NCBI RefSeq assembly: GCF_900103215.1
Contig: NZ_FNGV01000003.1
Location: 372,001-436,000, forward strand
Reading direction: 5' to 3'
Origin: Kriegella aquimaris
GTDB taxonomy: Bacteria; Bacteroidota; Bacteroidia; Flavobacteriales; Flavobacteriaceae
DNA length: 64,000 bases
Program-made: the position numbers and the translations under genes
Part shown: positions 27,297-36,671 of the stretch, in pieces
Layout: each line of letters begins with the position of its first letter
Position numbering within the stretch: position 1 is the first letter of the stretch
The notes under the pieces: generated by a model
The model's input: only the letters and a program-made list of their open reading frames with translations
Told to the model about the DNA's origin: nothing
Databases searched by the model: none

Positions 27297-28634
27297 CTAG
27301 AATTTATCCTCGTCCATATATTCCCTGATTTTACGCTCTTCCCAACCTTTCCCCCAGAGCGGATTGTACTGAAAAGCTTCAAGACCGTGCATGATGACGC
27401 CAAAACCCCAGCCAACAATGGGAAAAATAACCCACGGGAAGCCCGTCGTTTGATAATTTAAGTATGCCAAAAAGGGAATTACCAAGCAATAGGTGATCAA
27501 ATTGTAGTAAAATCCCTTTATGCTCTCTACACGTTCTTTCGCTTTTTGATAGCGCTTATCGTCAATAAATGTCTGTTGTGCTTCCATAACTGATATTTGT
27601 TTTATGAGCATCGGCAGCCGTACGCTAAATTCCGAAGCTGTTTTAGTAATAATTATTTTTCGATCCGTTAAAATACCATACCGTTCTTGTATGTTGCGCA
27701 AACCAACACCACTCCCTTTCTTGACCACTTGCTTCTCTTGGAGATTATTACTGACGACAAGCACACCCTCTTCTTCACGAACGACTATATGCAATGGGCG
27801 GTCTGCAGTCACAACATTATGCTTTACCGCATTTTCAAGCAACAACTGCAAAGACAACGGCACTATCTTTGCTTCGGAATTGGAGCTCTTCTCTGGAATA
27901 TCAAAAACAATACTCTCTTCAAACCGCATCTTTAAGAGTTTAATATAGGTTCTCGCAAACTCAAGCTCTTCATCTACCGTTATCAGGTCTTTGTTCTTCT
28001 GCTCTAACACGTAGCGGTAAACCTTTGACAAAGAGGTTGTAAATCGTTGTGCTTGCAAGGGATCCTCTTCTATCAAACTGGTAAGTACATTCAAACTATT
28101 GAACAAAAAGTGGGGGTCTAGTTGATTCTTGAGCGCATCAAATTTAGCCGAAGCCGTACCCGCTATGATTTTTTGCTCTTTGACCTTGGTTTCCTGCCAA
28201 TGCTTGTAATAATAGAAAGCGTAGAAAACACCTACGACGACCATGGCAATTATCAATGAAATATAATAATCCCTTGGTCTTTCGTTTTTCAGGAATTCAA
28301 ATAAGGGGATTTGACGAATGCCTACGCCTAATATTATTCGAGATACAAATATCGCCACGATAGACGCCCCAAAATTACCCAGAACTCCAATCACTAAACG
28401 CTTCAATGAACTCATATCATCACCGAATAGCTCATTGAAATACCTCCAAACATAAATATTTGAAAAATAGATGATTATCGAGAAAATCATATTCTCGTAG
28501 TATTCCCTCCAAAATATCTGAAAATTGAAGCCCTCATCGAACTTTCCCATAAAATACAGAATCACCAGTATGACAATACTGATAAGAGTTCCTATCAAAA
28601 GAGCATTTCCGATATCTTTACTAAATCTCCTCAT
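27297..28634 (-). CDS. LytS-type sensor histidine kinase fused to a C-terminal 2TM domain
   Basis: 445 residues. An N-terminal membrane region of four helices (about 10-140) is followed by the His_kinase (LytS/YehU) domain with the phospho-His in LKNQLDPHFLFNSLNVLTSL, and an HATPase domain with LQLLLENAVKHNVV and GSGVGLRNIQERYG. After the catalytic part the protein continues into a 2TM domain (about 365-445: RVESIKGFYYNLITYCLVIP, then NPLWGKGWEERKIREYMDED). It therefore has membrane helices at both ends. It heads the unit ending with the LytTR regulator at 25729. A TACATTTG -7-like box lies at 28789-28782. Confidence 0.92.
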   Translation of the reverse strand: MRRFSKDIGNALLIGTLISIVILVILYFMGKFDEGFNFQIFWREYYENMIFSIIIYFSNIYVWRYFNELFGDDMSSLKRLVIGVLGNFGASIVAIFVSRIILGVGIRQIPLFEFLKNERPRDYYISLIIAMVVVGVFYAFYYYKHWQETKVKEQKIIAGTASAKFDALKNQLDPHFLFNSLNVLTSLIEEDPLQAQRFTTSLSKVYRYVLEQKNKDLITVDEELEFARTYIKLLKMRFEESIVFDIPEKSSNSEAKIVPLSLQLLLENAVKHNVVTADRPLHIVVREEEGVLVVSNNLQEKQVVKKGSGVGLRNIQERYGILTDRKIIITKTASEFSVRLPMLIKQISVMEAQQTFIDDKRYQKAKERVESIKGFYYNLITYCLVIPFLAYLNYQTTGFPWVIFPIVGWGFGVIMHGLEAFQYNPLWGKGWEERKIREYMDEDKF

Positions 28635-28781
28635 TCACAGTTTCTTTTCCAATTTTATAGCCATTTCCAAAAAATCATGACTTCCGCTTAAAGTTAACAA
28701 AAAGTTTATTTGAAGTTTTTACGGCAACCAACTTAAAACAATCAAAGAGCCTTTCTATTTGCAATTACAAAAACTCAAGAC

Positions 28782-28789
28782 CAAATGTA
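28782..28789 (-). promoter_or_regulatory. Candidate -7 box for the kinase-2TM-LytTR operon
   Basis: TACATTTG on the minus strand fits the Bacteroidota TAnnTTTG element. A TTTA at 28810-28807 is a weak -33 candidate 17 bases upstream. It implies a leader of about 140 bases before the ATG at 28634. Confidence 0.35.
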
Positions 28790-28928
28790 ACAAAGAACCT
28801 TATTTTTAAAAATTTGGAAGTTCCCAATTGTCATTTTTAAGGAGTGGGCTGTAAAAACTACGGCACCCAACAATCGCCTTTCGGCGAATCAATTAAATTA
28901 ACATTAAAAATTACCTTAATTTTGCCGC

Positions 28929-30482
28929 ATGACCAGAAACCTCCAGATACGATTATCGCTTGAAGAAGAAGCTCAAGAAGGGTCTCTTAAGAAAAAGACA
29001 GCCAAGCATTTAGGGGTTTCAGAAAAAGACATACGATTAAAGGTGTTGCGGAAATCCATTGATGCCCGAAAACCGATTATCGTCTTCAACTACAAACTAG
29101 TGGTTTACACTAAGGAAGACCTCCCCGAACAAAAAGAATACAGTTTTGATTACCAAGATGTATCCAATGCAAAATCAGTGCATATCGTTGGATTCGGACC
29201 GGCTGGTATGTGGGCGGCACTACGTTGTCTAGAACTTGGTTACAAACCCGTGGTATTGGAACGTGGTAAAAACGTGCAAGAACGCCGTCGCGATTTAAAA
29301 GCGATCAATCGCGACCATATCGTAAATGAAGACAGCAATTACTGTTTTGGGGAAGGTGGCGCCGGAACCTATTCCGACGGAAAGCTTTACACCCGAAGCC
29401 TAAAACGTGGCGATGTACGCCGCATTTTTGAGAGCCTGGTACATCATGGAGCGACCGAACAAATCTTAATCGACGCACACCCGCATATCGGCACCAACAA
29501 ACTGCCGAAATTAGTAAAAAACATACGGGAGACTATTCAAAAATATGGTGGAGAAGTTCATTTCAATGTTAAAGTAACAGATTTTGTAACTAAGGACAAT
29601 GAATTGAAATCCATTATTTTAAATGGAAATAATGAAATGAATGTGCAGCGCGTTATTTTAGCGACGGGGCATTCGGCACGTGATATTTTTTATCTTTTAG
29701 AATCGAAAAAAATTGCCTTAAAAGCGAAGTCGTTTGCCATGGGTGTCAGAGTCGAACATCCGCAACACATAATCGATTCTATCCAATACCACTGTGAAGG
29801 CCCTCGTAACGAAATGCTTCCGGCGGCGGCCTATAGCCTTGTGCATCAAGTCAAGAACCGTGGCGTTTATTCTTTTTGCATGTGTCCTGGCGGATTTATT
29901 GTTCCGGCCGCCACTGCGCCCGGTGAAGTTGTGGTGAACGGCATGTCCCCTTCCAAAAGAAACAACCAATTTGCCAATTCCGGTATTGTCGTTGAAATAA
30001 ATGTGGACGAGGATATTCCCAAATATGATAAGTTTGGTGCTTTAAGAGGATTGGAGTATCAAAAAAGTCTAGAGCGTTTAGCGTTTACATCAGGTGGGCG
30101 AACACAAACCGCCCCGGCACAGCGATTGACCGATTTTGTGGAAGGCCATCTTTCCCGAGACCTAAATTCAACTTCTTACCAACCGGGATTACAGTCCGCC
30201 CCCCTTCATTCGCTCTTGCCAAAATTGATAGGAAGCCGGTTGCGACAAGGTTTTGATGCGTTCGGAAAGAAAATGAAAGGTTATTACACTTCAGAAGCCA
30301 ATGTAGTTGGCGTGGAATCACGTACTTCGTCCCCCGTGACCATTCCGAGAAATGAAAATTTAGAGCATCCTGAAATCAAAGGGCTTTTTCCTTGTGGCGA
30401 AGGAGGCGGTTACGCTGGAGGTATCGTCTCGGCGGCTATGGATGGGGAACGATGTGCAGAAGCCGCTGTAGCCGGGCTCTAA
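28929..30482 (+). CDS. FAD-dependent dehydrogenase of the COG2509 type
   Basis: 517 residues. An N-terminal 80-residue domain precedes the Rossmann motif HIVGFGPAGMWAALRCLELG at about 93-112. The family signature CFGEGGAGTYSDGKLYTRS follows, then MGVRVEHPQHIID and the C-terminal FAD motif LFPCGEGGGYAGGIVSAAMD. The physiological substrate of this family is not established. The gene has a TAATTTTG box at 28917-28924 only 4 bases before the ATG, so it may be nearly leaderless. The DEAD-box gene follows after 130 bases. Confidence 0.92.
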   Translation: MTRNLQIRLSLEEEAQEGSLKKKTAKHLGVSEKDIRLKVLRKSIDARKPIIVFNYKLVVYTKEDLPEQKEYSFDYQDVSNAKSVHIVGFGPAGMWAALRCLELGYKPVVLERGKNVQERRRDLKAINRDHIVNEDSNYCFGEGGAGTYSDGKLYTRSLKRGDVRRIFESLVHHGATEQILIDAHPHIGTNKLPKLVKNIRETIQKYGGEVHFNVKVTDFVTKDNELKSIILNGNNEMNVQRVILATGHSARDIFYLLESKKIALKAKSFAMGVRVEHPQHIIDSIQYHCEGPRNEMLPAAAYSLVHQVKNRGVYSFCMCPGGFIVPAATAPGEVVVNGMSPSKRNNQFANSGIVVEINVDEDIPKYDKFGALRGLEYQKSLERLAFTSGGRTQTAPAQRLTDFVEGHLSRDLNSTSYQPGLQSAPLHSLLPKLIGSRLRQGFDAFGKKMKGYYTSEANVVGVESRTSSPVTIPRNENLEHPEIKGLFPCGEGGGYAGGIVSAAMDGERCAEAAVAGL

Positions 30483-30612
30483 GCGAACGCTGTCTCACTT
30501 TTCCGCATGGCCACCCCGAGGTCGTTCCAACAAAGCGAAACCCCATGCATTTAGGCACATTTCACGGTTATCCAAACTTTAGACGTATCTTCGCGGCTTA
30601 TTTTATTTATAG

Positions 30613-31908
30613 ATGACATTTAAAGACCTCGAATTAGCAGAACCCATATTAAAAGCCGTTGAAGCGGAAGGTTACACTAACCCCACCCCGATTCAGGCAC
30701 AGGCCATTCCTATTCTTTTAAGAGGAAAGGATCTTTTGGGCGTTGCTCAGACAGGCACCGGAAAAACGGCAGCTTTCGGTATTCCGATCCTCCATCATTT
30801 ATACACCGCAAAAAACGGTAGCCAAGGTAAAAGACGCATCAAAGCATTGGTAGTGACCCCAACACGGGAACTGGCCATTCAGATCGGGGAAAGTTTTACG
30901 GCATACGGTAAGTTTACCGGCCTTATAAACACGGTGATTTTTGGTGGCGTCAAACAAGGCAAGCAAGTTCAGGCCTTACGCAACGGCGTTGATATTTTAA
31001 TTGCCACTCCCGGACGGTTATTGGATTTGATGAACCAAGGGTTTATCTCGTTTCGCGATCTGGAGTTTGCCGTTTTAGATGAGGCTGATCAAATGCTTGA
31101 CATGGGTTTTATTCATGATATCAAAAAAATCATCGCCAAGTTACCTCCAAAACGCCAATCACTTTTCTTTTCGGCCACCATGCCCAACGATATTGTAACC
31201 CTTTCAAAAAAATTGCTGGGCGACTTTGAACGTGTGACCATAAAACCCGAACAAGCCACAGCAGAGAAAGTAGAACAAGGCGTTTTCTTTGTAAGCAAAA
31301 AGAACAAGCCAAAACTTTTGGTGCATCTGCTAGAGGAAAAACCCAGCGATTCGGTACTCGTATTTTCAAGAACAAAACACGGAGCGAACAAAATTGTAAA
31401 AAAATTAGATCAGGCCGGTATTCGGTCGGCCGCTATTCATGGCAACAAGTCACAAACAGCACGGCAAAAGGCATTGGGTGCTTTTAAAGATGGAAAATTA
31501 AAAGTGCTGATCGCCACCGATATCGCTGCTCGCGGTATTGATGTGGAAGAACTATCGCTAGTCATCAACTACGACTTGCCAAATGTCTCGGAAACGTATG
31601 TGCATCGTATTGGCAGAACAGGACGGGCCAGTGCCAGTGGCATTGCTTTATCTTTCTGTGATAAGGAGGAAAGGCCATATTTGCGTGACATCGAAAAATT
31701 AATTAAGCAAGAAGTACCTCGAATGCCCGAGCATCAATTTGTTGATGACGATACAGAGGAAGAAGATACACCTCAGCAACAACCTCGACGACCTCAAAAT
31801 CACAACCGGTCACGTAATCAAAACAGGAATAGTTCCGGAAACCCAAATTACAAAGGCGGGAACAATCGTAACAGAAATAGCCGTAATAAATCAAGAGGTA
31901 GGGATTAA
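30613..31908 (+). CDS. DEAD-box ATP-dependent RNA helicase (RhlE-like)
   Basis: 431 residues. All helicase motifs are visible in order: Q-motif region PTPIQAQAIPILL, motif I AQTGTGKTAAF, Ia PTRELAIQI, II DEAD (VLDEADQMLDMGF), III SAT, IV VLVFSRTKHGANKI, V ATDIAARGIDV and VI HRIGRTGRA. The C-terminal tail beyond residue 385 is low-complexity, rich in Asn, Arg, Gln and Gly, and likely binds RNA. This suits an RNA-remodelling enzyme in ribosome assembly or cold adaptation. No operon partner is evident. Confidence 0.96.
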   Translation: MTFKDLELAEPILKAVEAEGYTNPTPIQAQAIPILLRGKDLLGVAQTGTGKTAAFGIPILHHLYTAKNGSQGKRRIKALVVTPTRELAIQIGESFTAYGKFTGLINTVIFGGVKQGKQVQALRNGVDILIATPGRLLDLMNQGFISFRDLEFAVLDEADQMLDMGFIHDIKKIIAKLPPKRQSLFFSATMPNDIVTLSKKLLGDFERVTIKPEQATAEKVEQGVFFVSKKNKPKLLVHLLEEKPSDSVLVFSRTKHGANKIVKKLDQAGIRSAAIHGNKSQTARQKALGAFKDGKLKVLIATDIAARGIDVEELSLVINYDLPNVSETYVHRIGRTGRASASGIALSFCDKEERPYLRDIEKLIKQEVPRMPEHQFVDDDTEEEDTPQQQPRRPQNHNRSRNQNRNSSGNPNYKGGNNRNRNSRNKSRGRD

Positions 31909-32099
31909 TATTCTTTCTTTGAGAAAGCGGTTCTTCAACTACCCCGCACGACTTTTAATCATTATATAATCGAATTGAATTGCACTGGAAAGCCCGGTCG
32001 AAGCTCTTGGCTACCCCTGTTTCGTTTCTTCTGCTAAAGGTTCAGTTTACATCTAAGACGTTTCACTTGCCAATCTGTCCGTTTCACCCAGAAACCTCC

Positions 32100-32129
32100 T
32101 TTATCATCACGTATGTCCCTTTACATTTG
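32100..32129 (+). promoter_or_regulatory. Candidate promoter of the 36-residue-repeat gene
   Basis: TTTA at 32100-32103 and TACATTTG at 32122-32129 resemble the Bacteroidota TTTG / TAnnTTTG elements with an 18-base spacer. The start would be about 50 bases before the ATG at 32185. Confidence 0.45.
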
Positions 32130-32184
32130 CCCAAGTAATCAGGAATAAATCCCGATAACAAGCGTAACCTAAAAACATATAATC

Positions 32185-32769
32185 ATGATAAAATTAAGTC
32201 TCGTATTAGCAACTGGTGTATTAACTATGCTGTTTTCAAATTTTTCCGGCCATGAGAATCAGAATAATACCAACGAAATCAAAACAGAAACGAGCACCTT
32301 CTTTACCAATGGAAACTGTCCAGAAATGGAAGCGGAAAGCTTAAGCCTTAAAAACATAATTTTTATTGAAGAGGAAGAAGAAATCGTCTTGGATTTTGAT
32401 ACGACTGCCTATTTACCTATTGCCTTCAACGCATATAAAGACATGGAATTCAGCCTTAAGGAGCTTGCATTCATTGAGGATGAGGAAGAAATAGTTCTAG
32501 ATTTTGACACTTCGAACTATTTACCCTTGGGTTTTAACGCCTACCAACCTGCAAAATTAGACCTGAACGACATTTTATTCATTGAAGAAAAAGAGGAGGC
32601 TGTTTTAGACTTCGACACAGCTAATTACTTGCCAGAAGGTTTCGATGCATACAGTGATGCAAGGTTAAACTTGAACGATATTATCTATGTTGAAGAGGAA
32701 GAAGAGATTACTCTCGGATTTAAAGTTGCGGATTATCTTCCCAAAGATTTTGACGCCAACGCTAAATAA
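32185..32769 (+). CDS. Exported acidic protein with four 36-residue tandem repeats
   Basis: 194 residues. A hydrophobic signal (IKLSLVLATGVLTMLFSNF) is followed by a linker and four tandem repeats at residues 54-89, 90-125, 126-161 and 162-194. The consensus per repeat is L-(K/N)-(D/E)-I-x-F-I-E-(E)-x-E-E-x-V-L-D-F-D-T, then a YLP-x-x-F-(N/D)-A-Y half. The product is strongly acidic. I know NYLP-x-x-F-x-A-Y-like strings from flavobacterial proteins of unknown function but cannot name a family. A strong terminator follows directly, separating it from the LytS kinase downstream. Confidence 0.8.
   Translation: MIKLSLVLATGVLTMLFSNFSGHENQNNTNEIKTETSTFFTNGNCPEMEAESLSLKNIIFIEEEEEIVLDFDTTAYLPIAFNAYKDMEFSLKELAFIEDEEEIVLDFDTSNYLPLGFNAYQPAKLDLNDILFIEEKEEAVLDFDTANYLPEGFDAYSDARLNLNDIIYVEEEEEITLGFKVADYLPKDFDANAK
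32344..32766 (+). repeat. In-gene tandem repeat, 108-bp period, 4 copies
   Basis: The four units encode the 36-residue repeats of the preceding entry; the last copy is 33 residues. Units 1 and 2 are the most alike (both carry EEIVLDFDT), unit 4 the most diverged (EEITLGFKV). Confidence 0.85.
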
Positions 32770-32790
32770 GAATTTTTAAAACTTTTGGAG

Positions 32791-32828
32791 GAATAAGCTT
32801 TCGACAAAAATCGGAAGCTTATTCTTTT
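32791..32828 (+). terminator. Rho-independent terminator after the repeat gene
   Basis: Arms GAATAAGCTTTCGA and TCGGAAGCTTATTC (14 pairs, one G-U) around a 6-base loop, followed by TTTT. It lies 22 bases after the stop codon. Confidence 0.85.
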
Positions 32829-32891
32829 CAACGACTTAATGGTGGGCAAAACAAAGCATTAAAACAGTATATTTAAAAAATAAAGATAGAA

Positions 32892-33929
32892 ATGGTGGTC
32901 GCAAAGCAGGTTGCACAGTCACAATTAGTTAAGATTTCCCTTCTCATTTCGATATTAGTCTCGCTTCCTAAAACAATCTATATCTACAATATGATCAGTT
33001 CAGGAGACATGGACTTCTCCATCGAACGCATCATGGATTTTCTGGTACGCCTACTCTTCTTTTTTGCTTTTTCATGGCTCATCTTACAACTTAATGCCAA
33101 TTGGGCCTATATCACCTCTAAATTCGCTCGACTACCACATACCGTTTTGCTGCTTCTTGCAAACATCGTTGTTCTGATAAGTGGTTTGGCTCTATTGGAA
33201 TACCTACACCCTATTTTGGTCGGCACCCCACTTTCCAAACAAGAAAAGGGATTCTTATTTTTCATATGTGCCATTGTACTAATCATTTTGTTTTTTATAG
33301 CTAGAATTTTGAGAATGCAGATTATTCAGCACGACAATATGATTGAAAATGAGCGTCTAAAACAAGAAAATTTACAAAATGAACTTGCAGCCCTGAAAAA
33401 TCAAATTGACCCGCATTTCTTGTTCAATTCCCTCAACACGTTGACCTCGCTTGTACGAGAGAACGAAAGAGCTTCACAGTTCGTTAAAAAATTATCATTT
33501 ATGTACCGCTATATCTTACAGAGCAGTGATAAAGATTTGGTCACGGTAAAAGATGAACTAAAATTTCTCGATAGCTATACCCACCTGATAAGCACCAGAT
33601 ATAGGGACCGCTTTATAATTGATGTCGACATCGAAGCAAAATATTTAACTGCGGAAATTCCGCCGCTGGCATTGCAGTTGTTGGTGGAAAACGCGGTAAA
33701 ACACAATGAAATTTCAGAAACCAATCCTTTAAAGGTCTCTATTTATGCCAAGGAAAATTCAATCTTTGTCGAGAATCAGATAAGACCGCGAACAACACTT
33801 GCGGAAGGAACTAAAAACGGACTTTTAAATTTGAAAAAACGGTATTTTCTTATAAGCAGACAAGAAATAACAGTGCGTAGAGAAAATAGTACCTTTAGTG
33901 TCGAACTTCCTTTAAATGCTACCTCATGA
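32892..33929 (+). CDS. LytS-type sensor histidine kinase
   Basis: 345 residues. Four membrane helices occupy about 10-140. A short coiled coil follows (NERLKQENLQNELAALK), then the phospho-His region LKNQIDPHFLFNSLNTLTSL and an HATPase with LQLLVENAVKHNEIS and KNGLLNLKKRYFL. It lacks the C-terminal 2TM domain of the other LytS-type kinase in this window. Its stop overlaps the start of the response-regulator gene by 4 bases (ATGA), so the pair is translationally coupled. Confidence 0.93.
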   Translation: MVVAKQVAQSQLVKISLLISILVSLPKTIYIYNMISSGDMDFSIERIMDFLVRLLFFFAFSWLILQLNANWAYITSKFARLPHTVLLLLANIVVLISGLALLEYLHPILVGTPLSKQEKGFLFFICAIVLIILFFIARILRMQIIQHDNMIENERLKQENLQNELAALKNQIDPHFLFNSLNTLTSLVRENERASQFVKKLSFMYRYILQSSDKDLVTVKDELKFLDSYTHLISTRYRDRFIIDVDIEAKYLTAEIPPLALQLLVENAVKHNEISETNPLKVSIYAKENSIFVENQIRPRTTLAEGTKNGLLNLKKRYFLISRQEITVRRENSTFSVELPLNATS

Positions 33930-34687
33930 AAGTTGTAATCGTAGAAGACGAACTTGCAGCTTGCGAAAACCTCGTTTACCTGCTTCATTCAATAGACCGC
34001 ACTATAGAAGTCATAACGTTTTTGGATTCCGTCACCTCAGCCATATCCTTCTTTTCTAAGCCCCATGATGCACAGCTTGTATTTATGGACATACATTTGG
34101 CCGATGGGCTTTCGTTCGAAATTTTTGACAAAGTAGCCATAAACGCTCCGGTTATATTTACAACTGCCTACGACCAATACACTTTAAAAGCATTTAAAGT
34201 CAACAGTATAGACTATTTACTTAAGCCTATTGATGAAGAAGAACTTTCAGAAGCCCTGAATCAATTCGAGACGCAAAAAACGGAAAAAAAAGAATCCAAC
34301 TCACAAATGAAAGGGTTACTTGACCTGATAAAATCACAGAATAAAGCCTACAAAACTACTTACTTGGTCAACCAGCGTGACCAATTAATTCCACTTAAAA
34401 CAGAAAAAATAGCCTTCTTCTATATCGACACGGGCGTTGTAAAAGCCGTCACCTCCGATAGCCAATCTTATCTTATGGAGACAAAACTAGAAGATATTGA
34501 GCATGACTTAGACCCCAATAATTTTTATAGGGTAAACCGACAATTTATTATACGACGGGACGCAGTGACCATTATTAAATACTATTTCAATGGTAAACTT
34601 ATCGTCAATACCAAACCGGTACACGAAGAACGGATCATCGTCAGCAAAGCGAAAGCCACAGAGTTTAAAAAATGGATGAATTCCTGA
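33926..34687 (+). CDS. LytTR-family response regulator
   Basis: 253 residues. The receiver has VIVEDE, the phospho-Asp in LVFMDIHLADGLSFEIFD, FTTAYDQYTLKAF and DYLLKPID. The LytTR domain has TYLVNQRDQLIPLKTEKIAF and FYRVNRQFIIRRDAVTIIKY. It is the cognate regulator of the overlapping upstream kinase. It shares the LADGLSFEIFDK-type segment with the regulator at 25729-26484, so the two systems are paralogous. Confidence 0.95.
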   Translation: MKVVIVEDELAACENLVYLLHSIDRTIEVITFLDSVTSAISFFSKPHDAQLVFMDIHLADGLSFEIFDKVAINAPVIFTTAYDQYTLKAFKVNSIDYLLKPIDEEELSEALNQFETQKTEKKESNSQMKGLLDLIKSQNKAYKTTYLVNQRDQLIPLKTEKIAFFYIDTGVVKAVTSDSQSYLMETKLEDIEHDLDPNNFYRVNRQFIIRRDAVTIIKYYFNGKLIVNTKPVHEERIIVSKAKATEFKKWMNS

Positions 34688-34701
34688 TTTAGGTAGAAGA
34701 C

Positions 34702-35808
34702 CTATTTCTTTTGATACTCTTTATGTATAGCCTCTTCAAAAGCTGCCCAGTGGGCATCGGTCATACGGCCCGGGGTGAACAAACAAATACCTTTCGCCCC
34801 GTTTTCCATTGATTCCCTAATCGCATCACCTAATTCTTCTGGAAGCAAGCCATGACCTTCAGGATCATCCTCATTCGCTTTATTCCAAGGCCTCGGGGAA
34901 ATAAAAAGTCCACTATATACAGGCGTATTCGGCACCGCGGCAACCTCTTCTTTGACCACACTACCTACCCATAACGTATTTCCCATATAAAAATCATTGT
35001 AGTTCATAGGAAAAAAGGCATCCAAGTTCCATTTATTCCATTCTTGACGTACTAATTCTTTAGAAATCGAGGGACCGGGAAATACCGCCGCATTGATTTT
35101 TTTTCCTTTTTCATGAACCATATCCGACAAACGGTTGACCAATTTTGTGATTACATCATAGCGGTATTGTTTCCATTCATAAACGTGGGAAGGATCTTCG
35201 ACCTTTTTGATATCGATACCCGATTTCTTTTTAAAATCGGAAGTACAGGTGTCACAATAGCAAAAATCATATTCCGGAAATTCGCGATCTTGAATAAGTC
35301 CGTATTTTTCCCAGAGTCCGCGCGCTAGAATTACATCAGGATATCGAATATAATCTAAATGGATGCCATCGACCTCGGCCACATCGGCAACATTGCCATA
35401 TATTTCGGCAAGGTAATCATAGACCTCCTCTTTGTTCGGGCATAGAAACTTATAATAGGAGACATAAGGTTGCTTTTCATGTGCCGACTCCCCAAGACCA
35501 TTGACCCCGAACCATTCCGGTTTCAGTTTTGGGTCTCCTTGCACCATGGTCGGAATCCATGTATGAAATTCCATTCCTGCAGCTTTCACAAACTTACCGA
35601 CCCTTTCATAAGTTTTAGGATCATGCCCCCCACTGTACAGCAACCCGTCAATACCTTTGTCCTTAAGGTCTTTGAATTGGGCAGCAAGCTCTAGGTCAGT
35701 AGCCTCACCAGGGCCACCCATCCATGCATATACTGGGATTTTTGGGCTTTGGGCCGAGCAAATAAAGGTAAACACTAGGGTAAGTAGGGTGCAGAAATTT
35801 TTCATCAT
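34702..35808 (-). CDS. Exported glycoside-hydrolase-like protein (GHL10 / family-10-like fold)
   Basis: 368 residues from the ATG at 35808 (a second Met codon follows at once). The signal peptide is NFCTLLTLVFTFICSAQ. The chain reads as a TIM barrel: IPVYAWMGGPGEA near the start, FHTWIPTMVQGDPKLKPEWF, a VDGIHLDYIRYPD strand, CYCDTCTSDFKKKSGID and LDAFFPMNYNDFY. GIHLDYIRYP with its Asp is the motif shared by GHL10/DUF187-type putative glycosidases, and the CYCDTC string also occurs there. The substrate is unknown. The frame extends to 35874, but the signal peptide fixes the start. Confidence 0.85.
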   Translation of the reverse strand: MMKNFCTLLTLVFTFICSAQSPKIPVYAWMGGPGEATDLELAAQFKDLKDKGIDGLLYSGGHDPKTYERVGKFVKAAGMEFHTWIPTMVQGDPKLKPEWFGVNGLGESAHEKQPYVSYYKFLCPNKEEVYDYLAEIYGNVADVAEVDGIHLDYIRYPDVILARGLWEKYGLIQDREFPEYDFCYCDTCTSDFKKKSGIDIKKVEDPSHVYEWKQYRYDVITKLVNRLSDMVHEKGKKINAAVFPGPSISKELVRQEWNKWNLDAFFPMNYNDFYMGNTLWVGSVVKEEVAAVPNTPVYSGLFISPRPWNKANEDDPEGHGLLPEELGDAIRESMENGAKGICLFTPGRMTDAHWAAFEEAIHKEYQKK

Positions 35809-35938
35809 TCTTTCTAATATTTTTATCGGATTCAAATTTCCAAAAGAAAATCCGTTTTCTTCCATAAAATGCACTCTTTTTTACACGGGGCAGCCTATGC
35901 TTAGCTGAAACCACCAACGCATTTTAATAAATGCCATT

Positions 35939-36670
35939 CTAGATGGTACGAATACGGTCAAGCAAAAGGTCTTTGTTCGATTTGCTTAGAGGAATAACTT
36001 TTCGACCGATTTCAAGATGATGTTCTGCAACCGCATCCAATTGTGAAAGATTGACCATAAAAGAGCGGTGAACCCTAAGAAAATGAGATTTGGAAAGCTT
36101 TTCTTCCATTACCTTCAATGTAGTGGCCAACACGTAACTGCCACTATCAGTCATAATTGTACAATAATTACGGTCAGCCTCGATATACTGAATGTCTTTT
36201 AAAAGTAACTTGACCATATTCCCGTGTTGACGAATAAAGATTCGATCTTCTAAAATTTCCATTTCTTGAGGGTTAGAATTCACCTCCTTACCATTCTTTA
36301 ATTGCTCAACGACCAAGGCAATGGTTCTATGCAGGTTTAACCTGTTGAAAGGCTTGGCAATAAAAGCTTTGGGATGTGTGCTCTTAGCCTTCTCGAATGT
36401 AGCCTCATCTGAATTGGCAGTAAGATAAATAATCGGAATATCTTGATGCTTTTGAATTTCCTTGGCGGTTTCGATGCCGTCAATTTTTCCCTTAAGATTA
36501 ATATCCAATAAGAGAATATCAGGTGTATTTTTTATGGCATGCGTTATAGCTTCTTCTCCCCGTGATTCGATACCGGTTACTTCATATCCCAAACTTGTCA
36601 ATTGAAGCGATAGATTTGCTGCGATAATCATATCATCCTCAACGATCAATATACGCATGAGTTTATCCAT
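35939..36670 (-). CDS. Response regulator with receiver and LytTR domains
   Basis: 243 residues. The receiver carries LIVEDD, ILLLDINLKGKIDGIETA with the phospho-Asp, IIYLTANSDEATF and AFIAKPFN. The LytTR domain carries DIQYIEADRNYCTIMTDSG and HFLRVHRSFMVNLSQLDAVA. The NLKGKIDGIE type of receiver pairs with HisKA_2 kinases, and such a kinase is encoded directly upstream with a 1-base gap. It may control the divergent exported-protein cluster that begins at 38791 (inference). Confidence 0.94.
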   Translation of the reverse strand: MDKLMRILIVEDDMIIAANLSLQLTSLGYEVTGIESRGEEAITHAIKNTPDILLLDINLKGKIDGIETAKEIQKHQDIPIIYLTANSDEATFEKAKSTHPKAFIAKPFNRLNLHRTIALVVEQLKNGKEVNSNPQEMEILEDRIFIRQHGNMVKLLLKDIQYIEADRNYCTIMTDSGSYVLATTLKVMEEKLSKSHFLRVHRSFMVNLSQLDAVAEHHLEIGRKVIPLSKSNKDLLLDRIRTI

Positions 36671-36671
36671 A

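Noticed and set aside
32344-32766. Regular 108-bp repeats as a possible CRISPR or satellite array
   Set aside because: The period is a multiple of three, the frame is open and the encoded residues are conserved, so it is a coding repeat; there are no spacers.
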